Of a stretch of 64,000 bases of DNA, positions 25,472 to 36,720 are shown piece after piece. The position numbers were made by a program, and so were the translations under genes. The notes below the pieces were generated by a model, which saw only the letters and a list, made by a program, of their open reading frames with translations, had not been told where the DNA came from and did not search any database. The stretch is from the NCBI GenBank assembly GCA_030248215.1, contig JASANG010001707.1, positions 1-64,000 of the forward strand. Reading direction: 5' to 3'. Within the stretch, counting starts at the first letter, position 1, and each line of letters opens with the position of its first letter. Origin of the DNA: Enoplolaimus lenunculus. Lineage: Eukaryota > Nematoda > Enoplea > Enoplida > Thoracostomopsidae.

Positions 25472-27420
25472 ATGAAAACAACCTATTTTGGATTTCGTAC
25501 GAATCAATTGTTGCCAAATCTGGCACTGTTGAGTCAACTGGCATTTGCGGTAGTAGCAGGTGGACTTAAAATCACACAAATCCTAACAAAGAACGACACT
25601 TTTATTGTTACTGGTGCTGGTGAAACTGCGCCTCTTGCCAAAGTTACCCTGACCGCAACTCAACTAACCGGTGGAAATGCAACGGTTGAAAAACAGTTCA
25701 AAGGTATGTTTTTTAACCCGCAGCCAACGTAACGTCAGAAGGCCCAAGATGTTTTAGGAAGCAAGGGACCATTGGCATGATCTGACAGCGGGGCTGAAAG
25801 CTTTAGATTAAGAGGGGTCGATTGTACAGGGCAGCTGAAAATAACTGGAGCTCTCAGTTGTTAGCTCAACGTTAAGATCAACGACGATAACTCGTGTTCG
25901 GTTTCTGGGCCCGTGTAATAATCGGGGGTACTACGTTTTTCTGCGCGACCGCAATAAACTAAGCTTAAACTTTGGACTAATTTTTTGCTTAGACTTAGGT
26001 TTAGGTTTAGATTTGTTCCTCATGATTGTTTACCCTTGGCCTGTTAACTTTGCTTTGAGTTTAATGCCTCGTACAATGTCTACATTTCTCAACTAAAGTT
26101 ATGATTAGTTAAAAATAAATTACGTTCACTCCATGTAACGATCAGGGGGCGGACCGTTTTTACGCACGACTGCAATAAAGTAAGCTTAAGCTTTAGACGT
26201 TTTTGGCTTAGGCTTAGGTATAAGCTCATTCTTATGCGTAGGCTTAGGCTTAGACTTAACAATATGATTATACTGCTTCTACGGCCCTGTTCTATGCATT
26301 AGCCCTATTGTTTACAGTATAAGTTACCAAGTATATTAAAAATGCTTTAACCGGGACGAAACTTAGAAATCTCGGGAATATTGGTGGTTGTAAAACCTAA
26401 GATCCAAATCTAGTTAGAACGTTCAAACTTTGGTAAAACATTTAACCAAAATGGATTGTTGCAGGCTTCCCCGGAATTTACATTGCGCCAGGTTTAGATC
26501 CAGCCACCTGGTACACGGTGGAATTGAAAACAGAATCGGGCCAACGAGTTGATATGGACCAAACTGCTGCTCAAACTCGTAACGCCGACGGTACAAAGCG
26601 AACGCCAGAAGAAACAATGGAAGAACTGGTAACTTTGGTGTTCCAATTTTGTTATTTGAAGCCATTTTTAAACAGCAAAAAGTAGCAAGGAAGTTGCAGC
26701 AGAGCGGCGTTTTGACATTAAGACCCCGATTTAAGTTCCTATTCTTTGGCGCATGTAATGGTTAGGGGCTCAACGTTTTTCTGCGGGACCGCAATAGAGT
26801 AAGCTTAAGCATTTGGCTTATTCACATTGACCAGTTCTTTTGTATATACGTTACGTTATCCAAAGAGAGTTTGGATACAAACGCATCACACCCTTTCTAC
26901 TCTATTCAGTCATGTCTTAGATTCTGAAACATGGGCATCATCAGTTAAGTGCAACTCAACGCTCCCTTGGTATTTCTAAACAGTTCGCTGCCTTGTAGAG
27001 TAAGAAATTTGTGACGTCACTGTTTTTTAGATTGATTGGTCGATCACAGAAACAAGCGACGGTCTTGACGTAAGCATTGAATCGCTCGTCACTGACAGTC
27101 TCAATGTCGTTTTGACGCTTGAAGCGAATTGTACTGATGCAATGCGTCGAAAAGTAATCAAACTTACCGATGGAGTCGACGATGTACTGGTGAAATTTAC
27201 GAAAAAGTATGTTTTTTTACTTTTTAATCTTTTTTTGCATGCAGTAAAATGACACTCTGTGGAAACGGTGAAATCAGTAGTGGATCCGTAAATTTCTGAC
27301 GGGTTTCGCACATGCGAAGCGTTCGAGAAGCCAAATGCAATTTTTGCATTAGAACATAATACTAAATTTTGGCTTTGATCACTGTTTATTTGCCTAGCCT
27401 GGGTGATCAGATTAGATTTG

Positions 27421-27463
<43 letters not shown>

Positions 27464-28849
27464 ACTATGCACAATCCCAAAATCGCTGCAAGACATCTGA
27501 AATGCCGAGAGGGCTCGAGGATCAACCCGTTCGTTCCTAGATTCTGAATTTGTTTACAAATGGCATTGAATATATTTAAAGAAAACAATTCGGTTGTCAT
27601 CATCGTTTCAAGAACGAGCTGCTACTGGCGAATATTTGCAAAGTATTAGACTATCACAACTTAGTATTTTGCTTTAGCGCATCTTATATACCACCTATAA
27701 GCATACCTAGTATATTGCGATGAGCCAGATCCAAACCTGGCTAGGTCGATTACATAGCAATATATCAGGGTTCCAACAGGAACTAAATTTTGCCGGAACA
27801 GGAACAGGAACAGGAAATGAATTTCTTTGGAGGAACTGGAACAGAAATAGGAACCGGAATTTGAAATTGGTTTCGTCAGCGAATTACTGTTGCACTTTTT
27901 GGAAAACTTGCTAAAAATAGCTTAACCAAATTTGCAGCTATTCCATCATCACATCAAGCGAAAGCATGCCATACACAGATTGTTGACAAAATTGAGCTAG
28001 TTGCAAAAACACTCATTTCGAAATAACAATTTTGCAAAGACAACATTTTCAATATTTCAATGATTAATAATTAGACGCAAAAGCGTAAAAATTCCGGTTC
28101 CTGCATTTTTGAATGCAGGAACAGGAACAGAAACAGGGATTGAATTTTTCAGGAATTCCTGTTGAACCATGCAATAAATATATTCTATCTACAGTTTGTA
28201 GGAGAATACTATTCTCTAACTGGTAAAAAATTCCACAGGATAGATATGCGTAAAAGTAAGTTTTATGACAATCTTTAGTCAATAAACTTTCAACAGCTCG
28301 AATGCAGTGCTGTTGCTGCCCTAATCAGGCCCCTCTGGCTGAAACCCTTAATTATTGATAAACCTAATTTTAATAGACGCATAATATAAAACATATACCC
28401 TCGTGCAAAATTGTCGCCTCGCTCTAATCCGCTCGAAATTTCACACTTAAAGTATCATTACGGCGTGACCGATAAAAACTTTGAGACACGGCAAATCGAC
28501 CGATAAAGCAATTAATTATTCACTGTAATTTTTGCGTATTTTCAGTGACATTTCTCAATCGCCAAACAACAACGTAACTAAACCGAAACTATTGACACCG
28601 AACGCAACCGTTTGCCCGACGGTTGATTACACCGTTTGGTTTTATACTCGTGGCAGCAGTTACAAAGCGTTATCGGGTCGCATTGATACTGAAGCTGCTC
28701 GCGTCCCTCGATTTGCGAACGAATTTGTTGAACAAGTTGCGCTTACTCGATTTAACAATCGTGCGCATGAAGGGCGTCCGCCAGTGAACGCAGCGCAATT
28801 TGCAATAGTTTTTGGTGTGGCGATGGCGGCAAGTGGCGCTTGCTTTTGA
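25472..28849 (+). CDS. Secreted protein with probable GPI anchor, four exons, 291 aa
   Basis: Exons are 25472-25703, 26465-26628, 27031-27206 and 28546-28849. Donors are GTATGT, GTAACT and GTATGT; acceptors are TTGTTGCAG, TTTTTTAG and TATTTTCAG. Phases 1, 0 and 2 match at each junction and the sum is exactly 292 codons including TGA, so the model is self-consistent. The first Met is followed by a hydrophobic stretch (about residues 13-29, cleavage near VVAG) acting as signal peptide. Five N-glycosylation sequons fit a luminal protein (N41, N69, N165, N200, N210). Residues 32-190 look like a beta-strand-rich fold; the segment with TWYTVEL resembles fibronectin type III strands, but this is only a resemblance. 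The last 19 residues are small and hydrophobic without a cytoplasmic tail, which suits a GPI-attachment signal with the cleavage site near N272. Upstream lies a 209-bp MITE ending 55 bp before the Met. Introns hold telomere-hexamer elements and a hAT-like element. Family unrecognised. Confidence 0.8.
25907..26040. mobile_element. Family A element in intron 1
   Basis: It begins GGCCCGTGTAATAATCGGGG, then CGTTTTTCTGCGCGACCGCA and AAGCTTAAACTTTGG, with a short degenerate hexamer run. It lies inside the first intron of the GPI-protein gene. Confidence 0.65.
26129..26303. mobile_element. Family A element in intron 1
   Basis: The left end is TCCATGTAACGATCAGGGGG and the right end reads CGGCCCTGTTCTATGCATTA, the inverse of the family end. 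CTTAGG hexamers form two clusters around AAGCTCATTCTTATGCG. It is the second copy in the same intron. Confidence 0.75.
26750..26825. mobile_element. Family A element, left end only, in intron 2
   Basis: The left half is recognisable (GCATGTAATGGTTAGGGGCT, TTTTTCTGCGGGACCGCAAT) and stops just after the AGTAAGCTTAAGC block, before the hexamer array. Confidence 0.65.
27424..27461. repeat. (TG)n microsatellite
   Basis: Nineteen uninterrupted TG units lie in intron 3 of the GPI-protein gene. Confidence 0.95.
27766..28171. mobile_element. hAT-like MITE rich in GGAACAGGAAC, in intron 3
   Basis: The ends CAGGGTTCCAACAGGAAC and the inverse of CATGGTTCAACAGGAA are inverted repeats. Flanking octamers CAATATAT and CAATAAAT differ at one base, fitting a decayed 8-bp duplication. 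Subterminal GGAACAGGAAC repeats occur on both sides. Confidence 0.65.
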
Positions 28850-29353
28850 GTTGTGAACAATGTAATCTACAAATTACCGCCGGATAGCTGTCGCAGCGCA
28901 CACGGATCAAATTTAGCAACAATTTTGACTGCAATCATGGTTAACGACGTTTGCGTTTGTGTTGTTGGCAATTTCAAAAACAAAAATGAACCCGGATATG
29001 TGGATATGAAAAATATGCGGATATATAGACACAACTGCAGATAAAACCAATGTGATTCTCATCGAGTAATTTCAACACCGTTGGATGATTATGACACGAT
29101 CTTGATGAATGTTCTCAAGCTGATTTTATTTGCCGGCGACATGTTGTTTCGATTTCGTGGTTTTGATAATACAATTTTAATCAAACTTTGAAAATTTTAC
29201 CAACTGTTTGTTTTGCTATACTGTTGGGTAAATTTCTCACTAACCATATGTATTTCACAAGACTTAATAGGCCATAATCAATTCAAATATTTTGCCATGT
29301 TGATTAGCAACATCTGTTGCTCATAACCCGCCTAACGTTACAACATCACATCA

Positions 29354-29543
29354 GCCCATGTATTGATCAGGGGCGGACCATTTTTTCGCGGGATCGCAAT
29401 AGAACAAAATTAGCGTTGGATTCATTTTTTGCTTAAGCTCACGCTTTGCTATAGGCTTACCCATATGCCTAGGCTTAGGCTTAGGCTTAAACTAAGAAAC
29501 ATGCTTATACTGCTGTTATACGTCGCTGCTCTATAGCATGGCC
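29354..29543. mobile_element. Family A element
   Basis: It begins GCCCATGTATTGATCAGGGG, carries the CGCGGGATCGCAATAGA block and CTTAGG hexamers, and ends near GCTCTATAGCATGGCC. It lies downstream of the GPI-protein gene. Confidence 0.7.
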
Positions 29544-31440
29544 ATCCCATCGCCCAAGGTGCAGTCGTCCTGCCGTATAGTTTACTCAAAAATACTTTAT
29601 ACTTGAGTATTGAAAACTTTCAATAGTGTACTTAGACAGGCAAGATATAGACGGACAACCAAGCGTTGAGGATTTAGCAAGTGACACCTAACACACGCAA
29701 CGCTATGATATTGAAATCAAAAACGAAAAATAGCTTATGTTGGTTTTCTAAATAAAACTTTTTTACTGTTGTACTCATTATGAATATAATGCTTTTTACT
29801 AGCAATCAATGCGGTAACATTTTATGATCAAAGCAAGCCGTCAGGCGCATGCAAAGATAAAAAAATTGACCCCCTTTTATGGAGAGTATTAGACACGTGT
29901 GTAGTTAAATGTTCTATGACTGAGGTATGTAAATAAGGGCAAATCTGACGCTGCAATCGGATGTTATGGCCGCTTTCGCGATCTAAGCCGCCGCTTGAAA
30001 AAATTCTACAATAATTTTGGCTATTTTCATTGGCTGACTAGCAGTGTAGAAGAGAAAGCGAAAAATACCAAAGCTTGAGATAGATAAAATTTGCCAGAGT
30101 CGGGAGCAAAACTAAGCAATGAAAAAATAAAGTTGAATTTACTAATTTCAGCACAAACTAAAGTATTGTTAAAAATCCTTCGCAATTAAAAGTCGTCGGT
30201 GCTGAACAAACGAATGCGAACCATAAATACTGGCAGTTATGTCCAGGAGCGTGCATAGGAATGCTGTTTTCAGACAAAAAATCAAGCTTTACGCCGTTTA
30301 ATAGTGTTGAACCTAAAATTTTCCTGGGTACGTTCGATTCGAGTTCGATGATACCTGGATTCCCACACCCTACTCCGACGCTTTTTTTGCTGAATGTGCG
30401 AGGAAACCGGGAGGAATCGTCTGTCAGAGTAGCGCAACGAGCCAGGAGCCAGTGATGCTACTGCTTTAGCTTCAGTACAAAGCTACACGTTCACAGTGTG
30501 GTGGAATTAAATCAACGAATGCAAAAGATCGTGTCTGAGAAATCAACAGTCAAAACAAGTAGAATAGGAGGAACAATTGTAATCGAAGAGAGACGAAGAT
30601 TAGAAGACACAATTTTAGTATTATATGTAAAACTAATATTTAGTTCTGTTTGGTTCCTGTGCGGCTGAACCAATTATTAGATTGACTCCAAAGTATTTCT
30701 TCCGCAGTAGATTAAAAATAGTTTTAATTTGTACCAATAGTAAGAGTGGGACTTTACCCGTCGGTACCCGTGGGTATTCACTGGTACACACGGGTAAATG
30801 CGGGGGTCTACTCACGTGCAAACATTTTTATCGCGCGGATTAAAAATTGACAGTTTTTATCCACGCTAAACATATAAGAGTTTAAGGTGCAAAACATAGG
30901 CTTTTAAGTAACCTAATCTGTGAGCGTTGATAAAGCAAACATCGGTGCTTTATTTAGTTGGGTTTGAAATTTTGTTGATGATACTAAGTCGCCATGTGCA
31001 AAATTCATTAGAGCTATAACGCAAAAGTTCATTAAAGTGCAAATCACCAGCGATGTTTATACCAGTTTAACTTCAGACGCGGTTAAAACGTGGGTTGGGT
31101 AGATCTTTTTATCGTAGGCAAACCCGCGGGTAAAAACTTATTTGCCTGGGTAAACTGCTGCTCAGGTAACAAAATCCTTACCCGCAACTCACCCTGGTAC
31201 TATATAGGGACTAGAATTCGCAAACGAGAGGTTAGAATTAGATGTAAAAATTTAATTTTGGATTCAGTAGACTTAAACATTTGACTTTTGACCTCCAACA
31301 TGTGTTCCGTGCATACATCTGTTTTGATACTCTTGAGCACTGACCTTAGCATTTTTAAACAAACTGTGGATGTTTTTACATAAAAACACTTGGCCTATTT
31401 ACTTTGATGGGTTTTTTACTTAACTGTGGTAGAAACATTT
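29544..31440. other. Intergenic with a TACCCG-rich repeat
   Basis: Between about 30735 and 31210 the words TACCCG, CGGGTA and GCGGGTAAA recur in both orientations, suggesting an old element; a related stretch is at 51905-52090. No gene is supported. Confidence 0.45.
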
Positions 31441-31545
31441 TCCTAAGGCTAAGCACCAAAGTAAAGATAAGCCTATAACTAAGCCTAAATTAACCTAGGC
31501 ATAAATTTGTATAAAGCTTATGGTTACCTATTTATAGTCAGGTGG
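31441..31545. repeat. Degenerate TTAGGC-type element remnant
   Basis: AAGCCTA-type units recur (CCTATAACTAAGCCTAAATT) and are followed by an ATAAAGCTTATGG block like family A. No terminal repeats are left. Confidence 0.5.
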
Positions 31546-31707
31546 AAAAATGGCTCACCCTCAAAGTAAAATGTTCCAAAAAATTTCATGGTTTTAATGG
31601 TTTTGCGTTTTATAATATATAGGCATGTATTTGTTGTAAAAATATTGAAAGCTAACATGTTTTATAAAACATAACACAGAATGTTGTTATAGAAACCCAA
31701 GACTTAA

Positions 31708-31980
31708 GCCCTATTCACACATGCAAGATTTTGCTGCGAGAAATTGCAGCTGCAAATTGCACGCATAACTTGCATTTTTTCATCAACCATTAAGAAAGCG
31801 GCCGCAATAAATTCAGCGAACTTGTCCGGTTGCTTACTCGTGTGAACTAAATTCCTAGCTATGATTTTGAATGATTTATTTGCAGCTGCAAGTTTTTCTA
31901 GCGGGATTTTGAACAAAACTTGCAAGTGCAAGTTGCAGCTGCAAGTTCTCGCAGCAAAAACTTGCACGTGTGAATAGGGC
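31708..31980. mobile_element. TTAA-flanked MITE with 36-bp inverted repeats (piggyBac-like)
   Basis: TTAA occurs at 31704-31707 and 31981-31984. The ends GCCCTATTCACACATGCAAG and the inverse of GCCCTATTCACACGTGCAAG continue to match through TTTTGCTGCGAGAA. The interior has GCAGCTGCAA words. No transposase is present; the call rests on the TTAA duplication and CCCTA-type end. Confidence 0.85.
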
Positions 31981-32329
31981 TTAAAACACAGTTCCTATAA
32001 CGGTTTATAACTGAAAATTCCTAATTAGGAGTAGGCACATCGTGGGTATTTTTATTATATATATGTATTTCTGTGGAAACTCAATACATTTAAAGTACAA
32101 TTGGCAAAGGCAATATGCTCGTCAAGACCAATTCTAAGCAATCAAACCATTGATATGGTTAAATCGTATTATCGACTGTGTGCAGTACCCATTTCCAGTT
32201 AGGTAATAGTCCTAAAACCATCAAAATGGCTTAGCTGTTTTTCAAAAATCCCATACAGCTAAGTAAACACACGCAATCAATGTGAAAACCTGGCAAGGTT
32301 TAAAATTGACAATTCATTAATTTCAAAGC

Positions 32330-32384
32330 TATAAGATCTATCATTAACTGGTGATACTTGCTATACACATTTGAGAATACGGGC
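32330..32384. mobile_element. Family E MITE end just beyond the Clc-like stop codon
   Basis: TATCATTAACTGGTGATACT continues to ACACATTTGAGAATACGGG, the right end of family E. The stop codon of the Clc-like gene lies 4 bp from its edge, so the 3' untranslated region would run through it. The other end was not found. Confidence 0.65.
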
Positions 32385-32387
32385 TCT

Positions 32388-33940
32388 TCATATAGGCGCC
32401 ACTCGTGACGAACACATCATCGCGGCACCAAGTACAATATCAATAAGGAGGCCGCCTGCGGCAAGTATGGCAATATATACAGAAAACCCGAAAGTCCGTT
32501 TAAAGTCATCGAAACTTTGCAATTCCATAATATTTCGTTTAAGCGTTTCAAACGTTGTAGTTTCAAGTGTAAATGTTAAAATTGCAGCTGCACAAAACGC
32601 AAACGCAAACGCGCACAAAATCGGTAACGGAGACAGCAGTAATGATTTGGCACAACAGATGCAGTATGTTGCACAAGCCCAACCCATTGTTATCAGGCAA
32701 ATTGCAAGTGAGAGTAAAAGTAGAATCGATGTAACTTGCTCGTAGCGAGCCATATCCTGAAATAAACTATACGTTCGATTTTGAATAGTTTTTGTGAACG
32801 CTAAAGTTAGCGCTAGCAATGCAAAAATTGATATCGCAGCAATTCGTCGCTCGACAACTCGTCGTCTGACAACTTGTAATTCGAAATTTCGTCGGCTCGA
32901 TAATTCGTCGCCCATCGTTATACTAACGGCTTAGGCTAAAAATTGCGCTTAGCATTATACTTAGATTTATTCCAAGGCTTTAGGACACTGTTCGGGACCA
33001 AGTTGTCGGGCGATGAATTGTCGTAGATTCGCAAAAATTGCGTGAGCTTTGCGCGTTGGTTTTAAGGTATTATCTAAAAGTTAACTGAGAAACATTTATC
33101 CATTATTAAATGCGGCATGATCCTAGTTGCATGACAATACTTAATTGAGCTATACGCAATAAGCTAAAAACCGATTAAACGGAGAGGTATTTGCATTATA
33201 ATTACATTCAAACTGCTTTGTATACAACAGATGCTGCGGTACGTTATTTTGGGCAAAATTATTGTTGGGGATAGAGAAATTTTCTGTGTAGTTTATTGGT
33301 TGGACCTGAGCAAAGCCTCATCGCCCTCGTAGACAGCGGGGGGGAAGTTTAGCGCCCCCTCCATAGGTTTAGCTTCCCCCAGAAAATCTCCAACCTAGGT
33401 TGTGAGTCATCTGAAGTCTTTGCATGCTGCCCATACCAGAAATTTTTTAAACCCCATTAGCATATTGAGCTGGCTGCAGGTACCCCCCGTAGCCAGCTCA
33501 CCTTGCTAGTCAGGTCCAAAATCTTTTCAGGAGGGACATGCAAAGTTTTTCGATTAAACTTATAAGCAGGGTCGAAGATTTTCTCGGAAGGCAGGGTCCA
33601 AAAGTTTTCCAGAAGGGCTGTGCCACCTCGCCCCCCCTCAGGCTGCGGGCCTGGCTTTCATGCCTGAGTCTCGGGCAAATATTGTAAAACAACCTACCTG
33701 CCATATAGTCGTAAAACAGTGTTCAATGTCTTTCAAACATTCTTTAAAAAACAAACCAACATTAATGCTTCGTTTAATTTCTGAGCTACTTTTAGTCGAA
33801 TTTTGAATTCGAATCTCGAATTTTTGCCATCCTGGCGTCACCAGTGAAACGGCAATTAGAATCGTTGACGCAATTAGAATTACATTGAACGCTGCCGTTA
33901 GGCACGAAGTGCACATTGCAATTAGTGCAATCGCGCTCAT
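32388..33940 (-). CDS. Four-pass claudin-superfamily (Clc-like) membrane protein, two exons, 203 aa
   Basis: Exon one is 33940-33698 (81 codons, donor CAG|GTAGGT, phase 0). Exon two is 32756-32388 (acceptor TTTATTTCAG, 122 codons plus TGA). Four hydrophobic segments lie at about residues 14-34, 89-113, 120-145 and 172-196. The first extracellular loop carries the claudin-type pattern: W38, then GLF at 62-64, then C68 and C75, which in this superfamily form a disulphide in the loop; N47 is a glycosylation sequon. The sequence SLVTPGWQ after the first membrane segment is typical of nematode Clc-like proteins (Pfam Clc-like). Length fits the 200-250 residue superfamily. By family knowledge it would sit in the plasma membrane, at junctions or as a channel/receptor auxiliary subunit; which cannot be told here. 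The 941-bp intron holds a family C repeat and two copies of a GGCTACGGGCC repeat. A MITE end lies 4 bp beyond the stop. The open frame extending up to 32915 in front of exon two is intron. Confidence 0.8.
32841..33028. repeat. Family C element in the Clc-like intron
   Basis: The ends are built of alternating CGACAA and TTGTCG words (for example TCGTCGCTCGACAACTCGTC on the left, GTTGTCGGGCGATGAATTGT on the right). The centre has a degenerate GGCTTAGG cluster at 32929-32985. Confidence 0.7.
33320..33657. repeat. Two family F repeats head to head in the Clc-like intron
   Basis: The copy 33320-33485 runs forward and 33487-33657 in reverse; they meet at GGCTGCAGGTACCCCCCGTA. The conserved words are AGTCAT and TGAGCTGGCT in one and AGCCAGCTCACCTTGCTAG in the other. 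Confidence 0.6.
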
Positions 33941-34301
33941 TTAGTGCATTATATTTGGCAGTAATTAGTGTTGCCGATAATTGTAAAATGTAATTAATTT
34001 CAGCGAATGGATGATTAATTAGTAAGAGTCCTAAAAGATTTTGATTTCACGTTACCTTTCGGTCCACTTACAACGTATATGATTATTCGAAGCATGTAAT
34101 TAACGTTAATGATTACGCAATCCTAAAGGCTAAGCTTGAAAAAACGTATGAAAATGGTTCATTTTAACCGATTTAATGCGTAGAATGGGCCATAATTGGA
34201 ATAAGAAAGGTTATTTCTCCGGAATTATTAGGCATATAAGCGCTGTTTGTGCCAGCTTTTGATTGCCAGAACCGAAATCTTATATATCTCTACCATTAGG
34301 C

Positions 34302-34405
34302 GGCTGTGCTACTCTTAAACCATATTTCAAGTTAAAAACTAAAGCACAAACTAAAACCAAACCCTAAAACCTTAACTTGAAATATGGTTTAAGAGTAGCA
34401 CAGCC
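34302..34405. repeat. Perfect 33-bp inverted repeat with 38-bp loop
   Basis: Arms 34302-34334 (starting GGCTGTGCTACTCTTAAACC) and 34373-34405 are exact inverses. The loop block ACTAAAACCAAACCCTAAAA is repeated directly just downstream, at about 34436-34462. Confidence 0.85.
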
Positions 34406-34687
34406 AACTACAATATCTAGTTAAAAACTAAAATACAAACTAAAACCAAACCCTAAAACCACACCTTGAGAAAGTCTCTGTCTCCACCTAGTCTTTCTTA
34501 GAACTAAGTTAGGCTTTGGCGTTGCTAGAATGCGTAAAAAGTGCAAATCTAGGCTATACCGGCTGTCTGCCGTGTAAACTTACCTTGGGCCCAGCGTGGC
34601 CATTAAATATTATTTTATATTTATTTTGGCTAGATTTGCGGATAACGACATATCAAGGGCTATGTCAGCATGGCGGTAGTGTCCATA

Positions 34688-34702
34688 CTTGTTGTTGTTG
34701 TT

Positions 34703-34782
<80 letters not shown>

Positions 34783-34797
34783 ATACTGTTGTTGTTG
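34688..34797. repeat. (TTG)n-(TAG)n-(TTG)n microsatellite
   Basis: A trinucleotide run changes from TTG to TAG and back to TTG. Poly-Cys, poly-Leu and poly-Thr frames through it are artefacts. Confidence 0.95.
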
Positions 34798-35683
34798 ATT
34801 ATGAGTCATGCGGAACGTGCCTGGATCTGGGTTGTGTAGCATGGCTGACATTCACGTATGGGTGTCAGTTGGCCTGCAAACCCGATCAAAACACCAACAG
34901 GGTATCCAGGACCGGAATCATTGTTTAGTTTTTTGGATATCAATGATCGGTTTCGTTTTGACTAGTTGCTTTCGGTTCAATTTTCATAGCGGGTGATAGA
35001 AGAGTGTATTCTCCGGAGTCTTTAATGGAGTTTGGAACTTATTGCAATAAGATTGTCACGGAAAGTCCGATGTGAAGGTACATCGTCGTGCATCGTTATA
35101 TCTTGGGTTGTGCATAGTGCATTGAAGTTTTACAGCACAGGGTGCTGTGGTTTTAGGCAATGATTGAGGAACTTGAGGGACTTTGGAGATCCCGGGGAAC
35201 CGCCGTCAAATAACTATAACGGGGTTAGTATTACTATTCTGCAAAGAAATTGGCCATTCTAACGCGGTTAGTTTTGTCGGATAGTTTGTGTAACCCTAAC
35301 GGGGCTAGAGTGCACGGCGGTTTGAAATCCGGGGAAAATTGCAGGAGAACTAGTATTTGTAGATTTATGACCGGAGTAAACGGCATCTAGGCATAGGTGC
35401 ACAGGAGATTTCAGATCAGGCTATGTCAATTAGATCAAATAACTTGGTGTCATAGTTGCATTGTTGTATAGAACAGACGTTATAATATTTTTCTGGGGGG
35501 CATTAAACATTGTTACGGCCGCATTACTGAATCAGAGCGATAAGCGGTACATCGGGATAGAGCTGAACGGAGTTGTGGTTTGGAGGCTCTAAGACCAATA
35601 AATCACAAACTTCTCACAGACATAATGGCAACCAAACGTAAACGTTTTTAAAAAAACTACATTCGCTTTTATACTCGTATCGT
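34798..35683. other. Intergenic, comparatively G-rich, no gene
   Basis: This stretch is richer in G on the plus strand than its surroundings and has no open frame longer than about 60 codons apart from the microsatellite-derived ones. Confidence 0.4.
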
Positions 35684-35873
35684 CAATGGCGGATGCACGG
35701 GGGGGCCACTCCGGCCGTGGGACCCCCCCCCCAACAGCATCTCGACAAAAATTATATTGGGACTGAAAATGGGGACCCCCCTTTTATTTCGGTCACTACA
35801 GTATGGGTCAAAAATAAGTTTATTACCTGTGAAATTTTGCCCCCCCCATATTGAGATCCTGGATCCGCCACTG
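35684..35873. mobile_element. hAT-type MITE, ends CAATGGCGGAT, perfect 8-bp duplication
   Basis: The octamer CGTATCGT lies at 35676-35683 and 35874-35881. The right end is the inverse of CAGTGGCGGATCCAGGATCT. Near 35780-35805 the sequence resembles the end of the GACCCGAATAAGAGGGG family. Confidence 0.9.
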
Positions 35874-36720
35874 CGTATCGTAGTTTGAAATTTTTAACTC
35901 ACAAACTTTATATGCCGACACACTACAAAGCCGAATTATTTATAGACATTTAGCGTAGTCAAAAAGTCACCCTACACAGTACGTAACAACAGTTGGATAT
36001 CGACAAAAATATATACGCAAAAATAAAAAACAAACAATAAGTAAAAAACATAGTCGAAACAAATGAAAAATTTAAGAAGATAAAAAAATTAATGCGGACG
36101 AGAATCCGAAACGACAGATGACAACAAAATGTTTGGAGCAGAGCTACCACTACGTAAACGGGTAGATGGGAGCGCGTCGCCACTATCCTATATCTTTGAC
36201 ACTCTGGTTGAAACTGTTTACCGTAGAATTAAAACGAGCCTATTAGAAAAACATTTTTCTTGCCAGCTCAAGAAATCGTCAGGTGTCTTCTATACAAGCA
36301 ATGCGTCGTGATTGCTGGCCTGCTTAGAAATATTTACTGAAAAGACAATAAAATTCACAAAACTATAGAGATAAGTAAAAATAAAAATATGAAAAAAGTC
36401 TATCCAGTGAAAATAAATACAAATAAAATGCAAAAAAGTACAAAATTAAAGCCATAGAGCAAACTTCGCCAATATAGTAGAGGTGTTCGTGTGATACATC
36501 GATACTGAGCGACTCACATACAGCTTTTGAAACTTTATATTAACGCTATACGAAGTATTCAAGGTGGAATGAGTAAAATGAACTGCATACTACAAAAAAT
36601 CAGGGATCAAAATAGGTTAGACCACTTAATCCAAACAGTATTGGGCAACAAAAATTGTGGTTATTTGCCACAAGTCTTCGGTCATGTGAACCAACAGCGC
36701 ATACGAGGGTAGCACTGTTA

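Noticed and set aside
28660-28934. Minus-strand frames opposite exon four of the GPI-protein gene
   Set aside because: They are shadows of a well-supported coding exon on the other strand.
32371-32745. 124-codon plus-strand frame
   Set aside because: It is the antisense shadow of exon two of the Clc-like gene.
32757-32915. Upstream extension of Clc-like exon two as coding
   Set aside because: It is partly family C repeat, and a strong TTTATTTCAG acceptor with matching phase places the exon start at 32756.
34516-34851. Poly-Cys, poly-Leu and poly-Thr frames
   Set aside because: They derive entirely from the TTG/TAG microsatellite.
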